From NCBI GenBank assembly GCA_016929205.1, contig JAFGJF010000157.1, positions 1 to 5,115 of the forward strand: DNA of 5,115 nt, given 5' to 3'. Under the pieces are notes generated by a model. It searched no databases. It worked only from the letters and a program-made list of their open reading frames with translations, and was not told the DNA's origin. Shown piece by piece: positions 1 to 4,830 of this stretch. This stretch comes from Anaerolineae bacterium. Lineage in GTDB: Bacteria; Chloroflexota; Anaerolineae; JAFGEY01. How positions within the stretch are numbered: position 1 is the first letter of the stretch; every line of letters begins with the position of its first letter. The position numbers were made by a program, and so were the translations under genes.

Positions 1-824
1 AGGATCATCAGCGGCTTGCGCCCAAAGCGGTCGGCCAGGCGGCCCAGGTAGCGAGGCAAGAACGCCCACACCAGCCCGGAGGGTAAAAAGGCCCAGGACA
101 GCACGTCAACGCCAATATGCAGTCGATCCTGCAAGAACACGATCAGGATCGGCGAGATCATGGCTGCCGATGCACCGGTGACAAACGTGACCAGCAGCAG
201 CAAGGTCCACGGGCGCGACCAGGAGATGGAAGGCGATCGGTGCTGCGGTTGCCAGACATACGTTTCCGGCAGCCTGCGCCAGGCCATAATCAGTGCCGCC
301 AAGCTGACGAGGCTATAAAAGCCGAAGAGAAATGGCCAGCTTCCCAGGTGATAGACCTGTCCGTTCAGGCCAATCTGCGCATTGAGCACTGTGAATCCGA
401 TAAATGTGCCCAGGATCGCCCCCTGACTGCTGGCTTGCTCGATGCTGCCAAACGCGCCGCCGCGTGTGCCCTCGGCCGACACATCGGCGGTGATAGCGCG
501 CGCAGCCAGCCAGAGCAATGAAGAGGCAATCCCCTGCAAGATACGTGCCAGCAGAATGCCCCACACCCGGTCAATGAAGGCAAAGCTGAACATAGTCAGC
601 GTGTACCCGGCCAGGCCAAACAGGAGAAATCGCCGCCGCCCGTAGCGATCCAGCCCCCAGCCGACTACAGGACGCAAGAGCACGGTCATGAACGAAAAGA
701 CCGAGAAAAAGAGGCCGATCTCGACCACGTCCGCCCCAACCTCCCGGCCATAGATAGGCAGCAGCAGCGAGAGTATAAAGAAGGGAAGCGAGACGTAAAA
801 TATCGAGCGCCGCAAGGTGCGCAA
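1..824 (-). CDS. MFS transporter, C-terminal part beyond window edge
   Basis: Major facilitator superfamily permease of the inner membrane; substrate not deducible, drug or sugar efflux are both possible. 274 complete codons are visible and the frame runs off at base 1. Residues 8-24 form the first helix. The classical MFS motif A between helices 2 and 3 is clear at residues 55-65 (GWGLDRYGRRR), and a second motif-A-like loop, LGRLADRFGRKP, sits at 260-271, marking the start of the second six-helix half. Between them lie helices rich in G, F, L and A with an LARILQG segment typical of helix 4. A usual MFS protein has about 400 residues, so roughly a third is missing. No ATG lies near the N-terminus. 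I chose TTG at 824, 12 nt after a GGAG (840-837) and followed directly by basic residues and helix 1. TTG at 842 or GTG at 908 (overlapping the flavodoxin gene) are alternatives. It follows the flavodoxin gene closely and may be cotranscribed. Confidence 0.88.
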   Translation of the reverse strand, partial: MRTLRRSIFYVSLPFFILSLLLPIYGREVGADVVEIGLFFSVFSFMTVLLRPVVGWGLDRYGRRRFLLFGLAGYTLTMFSFAFIDRVWGILLARILQGIASSLLWLAARAITADVSAEGTRGGAFGSIEQASSQGAILGTFIGFTVLNAQIGLNGQVYHLGSWPFLFGFYSLVSLAALIMAWRRLPETYVWQPQHRSPSISWSRPWTLLLLVTFVTGASAAMISPILIVFLQDRLHIGVDVLSWAFLPSGLVWAFLPRYLGRLADRFGRKPLMI

Positions 825-858
825 AGCTGATGAGGGCTCCAAATGTGATGGCTCACGA

Positions 859-1335
859 TCAGGCTGGCAAGAACTGCCGCACCCAATCCGCTGCGCGCTC
901 CAACTCACCCTCTTTGAGCGGGCCTTCCGTTCCTGTGACAAAAAAACCCTCCGGGGGTACGCTCAAGTCACCCCCCTTTTTGACCAGCCGGTCGCCGATG
1001 GGTTTGGCGGCATAACCGAATAGCTTGACCATAAAGCTCAATATAGCCGAATCAACCTCCTTTACGTCCATCCTGGTGTCAAAGGCGGCGACCTTGACCC
1101 CGGTGAGGCCGCTGCGTGGAAGGCTTTTCAGCCACGTCTTGATCGCTGGCGTGGGGCTAAAGGCCCGGGTCGGCGAGCCGACGACAAGCGCGTCTAGACC
1201 GGTCAGGTCTTCCAATCTGACGCTGCCAACGCCAAGCACACGAACCTCTGCCTGTGAACCCAACGCCTCGCCCATGGCCTGGGCGACCTTTTCCGTATTG
1301 CCAAAAACCGAATCATAAACTACCAATGCTTTCAT
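859..1335 (-). CDS. Flavodoxin family protein (FMN-binding)
   Basis: Small soluble flavodoxin-fold protein of 158 aa, expected to bind FMN and carry electrons in the cytoplasm; the partner is unknown. The N-terminal beta strand (KALVVYDS) leads into the phosphate-binding loop SVFGNT at residues 9-14, the hallmark of flavodoxins. The second cofactor loop is GSPTRAFSPTPA at 53-64. A strand ending in AAFDTR lies at about 83-88, and the tail has PPEGFFVTGTEGPLKEGE followed by a final amphipathic helix. These tail and loop signatures match the short flavodoxin-family proteins common in Chloroflexota and related bacteria, distinct from the long- and short-chain classical flavodoxins. ATG at 1335 is preceded by AAGGG (1348-1344) at 8 nt spacing, so the start is well supported. 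It is separated by 147 nt from the upstream flavodoxin-domain gene and has little sequence in common with it beyond the fold. The coding strand holds unusual homopolymer runs near 940-981. Confidence 0.93.
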   Translation of the reverse strand: MKALVVYDSVFGNTEKVAQAMGEALGSQAEVRVLGVGSVRLEDLTGLDALVVGSPTRAFSPTPAIKTWLKSLPRSGLTGVKVAAFDTRMDVKEVDSAILSFMVKLFGYAAKPIGDRLVKKGGDLSVPPEGFFVTGTEGPLKEGELERAADWVRQFLPA

Positions 1336-1360
1336 CGAGATATCCCTTCTATTTTGAATG

Positions 1361-1376
1361 TATCGTGTGCAAATCC
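1361..1376. repeat. Repeated element TATCGTGYGCAAATCC, copy 2
   Basis: Plus-strand TATCGTGTGCAAATCC, preceded five bases earlier by TTTT. It matches the copy at 4863-4878 at 15 of 16 positions, with the TTTT at the same spacing. It lies 26 nt upstream of the flavodoxin start at 1335. Either a shared regulatory element or a trace of duplicated paralog 3' ends. Confidence 0.4.
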
Positions 1377-1387
1377 GGCGACGCCGG
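1375..1387. repeat. Short palindrome CCGGCG-A-CGCCGG
   Basis: Perfect 6-bp inverted repeat around a single central base, abutting the repeated element. It reads identically in form on both strands, so it could be a protein-binding site. As RNA it could fold only with a smaller stem and a 5-base loop. No run of T follows, so I do not call it a terminator. Confidence 0.35.
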
Positions 1388-1482
1388 CAATGAGATCAAC
1401 AGAAGCCGCTCAGCATCTCCTTGTCTATTCACAATTCAAAACGGATCTGCCGCCGACGAGCGCCCACAGCCACAATAAGACA

Positions 1483-1998
1483 TTACAGTTTTGCTGCCAG
1501 GCTACTTGCCCAGGTGCGGATCGCCTCTTTATCTCTCAGGTCACTAGCCGGCATCCCGTGCAAGGGACTGGCGGGCAAAGTTGCCAGCAGACTGTCCGGA
1601 AAACGCAGCTTGGCTGGATCGTACTTGCCGCCAAATAGCTCGACGGCGACCGGTTTCAGCCAGGGGTACTTGAGCAGTTGTTTGTCCATTTGCGCATGCA
1701 CACCCTGCCACTCCTCTTCATCCGAGCGCGTCGGGCCCAGCGAGAACAGGGCCACAGGGCACTTGGCCAGGGCCGCTTGATGTCGCACCAGGAAACGCCG
1801 CGCGTCCTTGATCCACTGCCCGATGTAGAGCGGGGCTCCCAGTACGACGGCGCGATACCCTTCCAACGTCCGCACCTGCCGTGCGGGTTGAATCTCTACC
1901 GCCAGGCCATTCTCACGCAATGCCGCAGCAATCTGTTCGGCAACCTCCTGCGTCGAGCCGTAACGGGTGGCAAAAGAAACAAGAATTGAATTTGACAT
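1483..1998 (-). CDS. Flavodoxin-domain protein, HemG/protoporphyrinogen-oxidase-like
   Basis: Predicted FMN-binding flavodoxin-fold protein of 171 aa. The phosphate loop TRYGST lies at residues 11-16 after the first strand (ILVSFA). The second loop, GAPLYIGQW at 54-62, is the G-A-P/S-Y-x-G type seen in menaquinone-dependent protoporphyrinogen IX dehydrogenase (HemG) and its many Flavodoxin_5 relatives. FSLGPT at 85-90 and FGGKYDPAKL at 122-131 also fit this family. Real HemG oxidises protoporphyrinogen using respiratory quinone, but most bacterial relatives outside enterobacteria have unproven roles, and no heme-synthesis gene is in the window, so I give no symbol. ATG at 1998 is preceded by AAAGGAGT (2012-2005), an excellent ribosome site. 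It starts 41 nt after the end of the membrane-protein gene at 2040-2762, consistent with one operon. The C-terminus ends in a helix (SSLAAKL). Confidence 0.9.
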   Translation of the reverse strand: MSNSILVSFATRYGSTQEVAEQIAAALRENGLAVEIQPARQVRTLEGYRAVVLGAPLYIGQWIKDARRFLVRHQAALAKCPVALFSLGPTRSDEEEWQGVHAQMDKQLLKYPWLKPVAVELFGGKYDPAKLRFPDSLLATLPASPLHGMPASDLRDKEAIRTWASSLAAKL

Positions 1999-2039
1999 GG
2001 TTTTACTCCTTTCTCTCTATTCTACGTAAAAATGGTCGT

Positions 2040-2762
2040 TCAGTTTCGCACTTTTGAGATATCACGCGCAAGTCTGAACAGACCACGACTGATCAACAGC
2101 CACCATACAAGCCAGAGCAGGCCATTGATCGGCATAAGGATGGTTGCCAACGACGGAGCGACGACGATGCTGATGTCGTTGGCAAAGGTAACCAGGCTCG
2201 CCAAGATACCCACGTAAGCGGTGACTCGACTCAAACTCTTGCCATGCAATATGACCACAGAGATGATCAGGCCGGCAGCAGCCATAAAGAAAAAGCCAGC
2301 GGTTTCAACCGTTGCCCGGATTGGAGCGTGTATCGCCTGCCCTGCAGCCAGGATTTGAAATCGTTGTGCCTCTGTGGTCGCCGCCGCGTATTGGTCGCTG
2401 AGAGACAGTGTTGCCGACACTGCGGCTGCGCGCGTCGAGCAAAAGACCGCAACCCCTAAAAAGCTGAAAAACGCCGCGATGGCCATCAACGATGGATTGA
2501 ACTGCCTGAGAACGATATAAAGAGCCAGGAACATCGTGCCCAAAAGCGCGATCGAAAAAACATCCAGAACATTGAGAAAAAAGAGTCCCAAGAGTTTACT
2601 GTGCTGGAATAACACAAACCAGCCTTCAGGGGTAGTCGGATACGTCTCGTTGGAAAAAAAGATCAAGAATTGGCTCAGGTAAAACGCCAGGGCAATCAGA
2701 GGCGCTGCTCCACCGACGCGGTAGAGCGTTTTCCATTGGGAATCATCTGTTTTTGTATTCAC
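2040..2762 (-). CDS. Six-helix membrane protein, DUF4386-like (paralog 3)
   Basis: Integral membrane protein of unknown function, 240 aa from the GTG chosen here. It begins with a hydrophilic stretch and the paralog hallmark QWKTLYRVGG (9-18), then about six hydrophobic segments near residues 19-36, 60-85, 92-108, 155-172, 182-202 and 206-229. After helix 3 comes the family signature SDQYAAATTEAQR (122-134) and AAGQA. The tail ends GLFRLARDISK. It is clearly paralogous to the genes at 3225-3956 and 3949-4770, which share the W-K-x-L-Y-x-h-G start, the Y-A-x-A-T-T motif and the GLF-R/K-L-A-type end. A longer ATG frame from 2795 exists, but GGAG at 2773-2770 lies 7 nt before GTG 2762 and the paralog N-termini align there, so GTG is preferred. 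The DUF4386 assignment rests on architecture and is tentative. Function cannot be inferred. Confidence 0.85.
   Translation of the reverse strand: MNTKTDDSQWKTLYRVGGAAPLIALAFYLSQFLIFFSNETYPTTPEGWFVLFQHSKLLGLFFLNVLDVFSIALLGTMFLALYIVLRQFNPSLMAIAAFFSFLGVAVFCSTRAAAVSATLSLSDQYAAATTEAQRFQILAAGQAIHAPIRATVETAGFFFMAAAGLIISVVILHGKSLSRVTAYVGILASLVTFANDISIVVAPSLATILMPINGLLWLVWWLLISRGLFRLARDISKVRN
2060..2075. repeat. Divergent copy 3 of the TATC..GCGCAA element
   Basis: Plus-strand TATCACGCGCAAGTCT matches the copy at 4863-4878 at 12 of 16 positions and lies inside the last codons of the membrane-protein gene (coding R-L-A-R-D-I), 62 nt upstream of the flavodoxin-domain start at 1998. Its coding role explains it adequately and suggests the other copies derive from similar gene ends. 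Confidence 0.3.
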
Positions 2763-2845
2763 TTGTCGTCTCCATAGGGGCACAGGGCAACGCATTTGGA
2801 ACGTCTGTGATCGGTTTTTTTCATTGACTTGCTCGCATTTGCCTG
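2763..2845. other. 83-nt intergenic spacer
   Basis: Lies between the small four-helix gene and the third paralog. It contains a run of seven T on the plus strand (from 2814) and the ribosome site for 2762. There is no hairpin long enough to call a terminator. It could hold an internal promoter, but no convincing -35/-10 pair is seen. Confidence 0.4.
2770..2773 (-). promoter_or_regulatory. Ribosome binding site deciding the GTG start at 2762
   Basis: GGAG on the minus strand ends 7 nt before GTG. The in-frame ATG at 2795 has no comparable purine-rich site in front of it, and the 11 extra residues it would add have no counterpart in the paralogs. Confidence 0.75.
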
Positions 2846-3223
2846 CTACCGTTTGCCAACCAAGAGGTATAGAGTTGCCGCCGTAGAGATCACGGCCAAA
2901 TAAGGTACGACGTGATGCAGCTTGAAAACGGCCGCCGGCATAGGACGATCGATGCTCACCAAAGCACCTGTAACAAACAAGCCGAGAAAAAACAGGCCGG
3001 TGACAACACTGGCAATGACCTCAACCGCATTCAGTGCGGCCACCCGGTTAGCCCGGTACAGGGTTACGGCAAAAAGGATCACGGCTATCAGTGCAATCAA
3101 CTTGTGGACGTTATAAAGAATCTGGTTGTACGGCTTGCCCGAACGGGTCAGCCAAAAGCCGGAAACAAAGATGATGAGATAGAATAACGCAGCGCCTGCA
3201 ACGCGCAACTGGTTCGTACTCAC
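2846..3223 (-). CDS. Small four-helix membrane protein, unknown family
   Basis: A 125-aa integral membrane protein with four predicted helices at about residues 8-26, 37-56, 67-90 and 103-122 and short loops. I do not recognise the family with confidence. Histidines sit at the starts of helices 2 (H40 in YNVHKL) and 4 (H103-H104 in KLHHVVPY), and helix 3 carries E68. Such paired helix-end histidines recall b-type heme proteins of four-helix architecture (cytochrome b561 or ferric-reductase-like), but only weakly, and a heme role is my inference. The start is GTG at 3223, one base after the TAA of the upstream gene; AAAGGG at 3236-3231 lies inside the last codons of that gene at 7 nt spacing, so translation is probably coupled. 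It interrupts the series of DUF4386-like paralogs but is unrelated in length and motif: it lacks the Y-A-x-A-T-T signature. The C-terminus is basic (GKR), predicting a cytoplasmic end. Confidence 0.82.
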   Translation of the reverse strand: MSTNQLRVAGAALFYLIIFVSGFWLTRSGKPYNQILYNVHKLIALIAVILFAVTLYRANRVAALNAVEVIASVVTGLFFLGLFVTGALVSIDRPMPAAVFKLHHVVPYLAVISTAATLYLLVGKR

Positions 3224-3224
3224 T

Positions 3225-3956
3225 TTAATTCCCTTTCTCTACTTCCGACGACGCGATGTTGCCAAGCCGGAAGAGCGTGATCCCTGACAAGACATACCAT
3301 ATTGTGCTCAGCAGCCCGCCAAAGAGTGCCAATGCGATCGCCATATTATCCGGCGTCCACACAAACGACGCCAAGATCTCGAAAATCATCAACAGCGCGA
3401 ACCCAAGGATCCCCAGATAGGCACTGGCTCGGCCAAAGATGTTGCTGCGCAGCATAGCCGCGGACATTATGATCCCTGCCAGATCTGCGAAAAAAAAGCC
3501 CGTAAAGGTGCCTGGAGTATGGCTTCGGCCCACAGATAACATCGTCTGTCCTGCAGCCACCAGGGACGCTCTCTGTGTATCGGTCGTCGCTGCCGCATAT
3601 TGGTTGCTGAGATCGAGCATCGGCAAAGCCCGGTTCGTGGCAAAAAACACCGCAACGCCAACAAAGGCGATGGTCATCGCCAGGGCAGCATAGGCGTGAT
3701 TCTCTTTGCGCAGGGCGGCATAGAGGCCTAAATAGCCCGGGATCGCAAAAGCGTTGAAAAGCAGATTCAACAGTCCCAGATTTCGCAAGGCCATAAAGCG
3801 GTTGGTTTGAAACAGCGTGAACCAATCGACCACGGTGATCGTGTCGGCCGACGTTCCCGCTGGTAGAAACGTGATGCTCGTCTCAACCAATCCAACCAGC
3901 ACGGTCATCAGGGCCGCGATGCCGCCGATGGTATAGAGCTTTTTCCAGTCACTCAT
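3225..3956 (-). CDS. Six-helix membrane protein, DUF4386-like (paralog 2)
   Basis: Integral membrane protein of 243 aa, function unknown. It starts DWKKLYTIGG (3-12), with hydrophobic segments near residues 10-31, 60-82, 89-107, 151-169, 179-199 and 205-229. The family signature SNQYAAATTDTQR lies at 117-129, followed by an AAGQT turn. A short extracytoplasmic loop of about 30 residues after helix 1 contains VDWFTLFQTNRF, equivalent to IEWFSLLEDNVF and EGWFVLFQHSKL in the two paralogs, so this W-F-x-L motif is probably functional. The LRSNIFGRASAYLGI segment between helices 4 and 5 is also shared. ATG at 3956 overlaps the previous gene by 8 nt, and its ribosome site AAAGGA (3969-3964) lies in the end of that gene, arguing for translational coupling. 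The tail (SSEVEKGN) is polar and carries the ribosome site for the next gene. DUF4386 membership is inferred from size, topology and style only. Confidence 0.87.
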   Translation of the reverse strand: MSDWKKLYTIGGIAALMTVLVGLVETSITFLPAGTSADTITVVDWFTLFQTNRFMALRNLGLLNLLFNAFAIPGYLGLYAALRKENHAYAALAMTIAFVGVAVFFATNRALPMLDLSNQYAAATTDTQRASLVAAGQTMLSVGRSHTPGTFTGFFFADLAGIIMSAAMLRSNIFGRASAYLGILGFALLMIFEILASFVWTPDNMAIALALFGGLLSTIWYVLSGITLFRLGNIASSEVEKGN

Positions 3957-4770
3957 CCGGTTTTCCTTTCTCCTCTCTCACCGTGTCCGCTTGGTGAGAC
4001 GTTCTCCTCGCAAGTTTGAAAAGCCCGAGGGCGATCATGACGTACCATGTCACCCGAAACACGGCAGAGATGGGGATAAAGAACCAGACCGATGGCGCAA
4101 AGACCAACGCAAGCAAGTGACAGAGTCGTAAGCCATTTGCCACAATCCCCACCATTGCAGCTGCCCTGCCAAAAATGCTGCTTCGCAGCATGACAACAGA
4201 GATGATCAGGCCGGCGAGGACCACCAGCAAGAAACTCGTATGAACGCCCGTGCCCTGGTAAACGGCGCCGGGATTCTCGATCGCTAACAGCGCCTCCCCG
4301 GCGGCAAGAAGCATGGATCGGTGCGCCTCTGTTGTCGCCCCCGCGTACTGTCTGCTGAGGGAAAGCATAGCAAACGCCTGGTTTGAGGCAAAATAGACCG
4401 CAATTCCCATCAAACCACAAACCGTCGCGATCACCATGGCGCTTTTATTGGCTCGTCTGAGCGCACCATAGAGCGCCAGAAACATCAGGCCAACCAGGCA
4501 ATAGTTGATCAGGTCAACGACGTTGAACAAAACGAGCCCGACGAACACATTGTCCTCAAGCAGCGAAAACCACTCTATGGCGCTGCTGGGCCAGGTCGCG
4601 GGCACGCCGTGGATGATCCCAAAGCCTTTGAACTGTACCAGTTCTACACTGAAATTCCGCCTAAAGATAATAACCGCAACGAGTGCCGCCACAGCGCCAA
4701 TTCTGTACAACGTCTTCCAGCCGGAATCTGCACTCTCGGCAGCAACGCATGGATCTGTTGGCTGTAACAC
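3949..4770 (-). CDS. Six-helix membrane protein, DUF4386-like (paralog 1)
   Basis: Integral membrane protein of 273 aa, the longest of the three intact paralogs and first in the probable operon. A hydrophilic N-terminus of about 16 residues precedes GWKTLYRIG (17-25). Hydrophobic segments lie near 24-36, 78-104, 111-128, 178-195, 205-224 and 230-251. Its first external loop is longer than in the paralogs (about residues 38-66) and includes IEWFSLL. The signature SRQYAGATTEAHR is at 139-151 with LLAAGEALLA after it, then GTGVHTSFLLVVLAGL and MLRSSIFGRA. It ends GLFKLARR plus a charged tail (HQADTVREEKGKPDE). GTG at 4770 is preceded by AAAGGAGA (4783-4776) at about 6 nt, a strong site, so I trust this start. 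Function is unknown; a role in sensing, small-molecule binding or electron transfer cannot be told apart from sequence. It shares a 20-base identical string with the gene at 2040-2762. Confidence 0.87.
   Translation of the reverse strand: MLQPTDPCVAAESADSGWKTLYRIGAVAALVAVIIFRRNFSVELVQFKGFGIIHGVPATWPSSAIEWFSLLEDNVFVGLVLFNVVDLINYCLVGLMFLALYGALRRANKSAMVIATVCGLMGIAVYFASNQAFAMLSLSRQYAGATTEAHRSMLLAAGEALLAIENPGAVYQGTGVHTSFLLVVLAGLIISVVMLRSSIFGRAAAMVGIVANGLRLCHLLALVFAPSVWFFIPISAVFRVTWYVMIALGLFKLARRTSHQADTVREEKGKPDE
4196..4215. repeat. 20-nt identical string shared with 2257-2276
   Basis: ACAGAGATGATCAGGCCGGC is identical at both places and encodes the same A-G-L-I-I-S-V helix 4 segment in two paralogs. 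It supports their origin by duplication, or later gene conversion, as synonymous sites are also unchanged here. Confidence 0.7.
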
Positions 4771-4775
4771 CTATT

Positions 4776-4783
4776 TCTCCTTT
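4776..4783 (-). promoter_or_regulatory. Strong ribosome binding site for the first operon gene
   Basis: AAAGGAGA on the minus strand, about 6 nt before GTG 4770. It fixes the non-ATG start of this gene. Confidence 0.75.
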
Positions 4784-4790
4784 GCTTATT

Positions 4791-4808
4791 GAACAGCGTT
4801 CTCTGAAC
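4791..4808. promoter_or_regulatory. Candidate operator: alternating GAAC/GTTC half-sites
   Basis: Plus strand reads GAACagcGTTCtctGAAC: three 4-base half-sites at exact 7-base intervals, making two overlapping inverted repeats. It lies 21-38 nt upstream of the GTG start of the first paralog, between the ribosome site and the likely promoter zone. The arrangement suits a dimeric repressor. It resembles LexA GAAC-N4-GTTC boxes superficially, but the spacer is 3, not 4, and no regulator gene is in view. Confidence 0.35.
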
Positions 4809-4830
4809 CAGTGTACTCGTATTTCACTCA

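Larger units (their letters stand above)
1336..1482. other. 147-nt intergenic region between the two flavodoxin genes
   Basis: No gene is visible. On the minus strand it carries, in order, a short AAGGAG (about 1419-1414) not followed by any sensible reading frame, a palindrome CCGGCGACGCCGG (1375-1387), and one copy of a repeated element (1361-1376) 26 nt before the flavodoxin ATG. TTTTGAAT at 1352-1359 is inverted at 1434-1441. The segment around 1361-1410 resembles the 3' end of the membrane-protein gene at 2040-2762 (shared CTGTTGATC, then a TTGC-purine-C-purine-Y-GATA-like string about 20 nt later), so it may be a scrap of a further paralog. It could instead simply hold a promoter and operator. 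No T-tract terminator follows the palindrome on either strand. Confidence 0.5.

Noticed and set aside
313..564. 83-aa minus-strand frame with ATG inside the MFS region
   Set aside because: It runs in a different frame from the continuous MFS reading frame, which has helices and motif A and no stops.
1400..1420. Six-residue leader peptide (ATG right after AAGGAG) before the second flavodoxin
   Set aside because: The ATG overlaps the end of the ribosome-site-like string with no spacer, and nothing suggests an attenuator.
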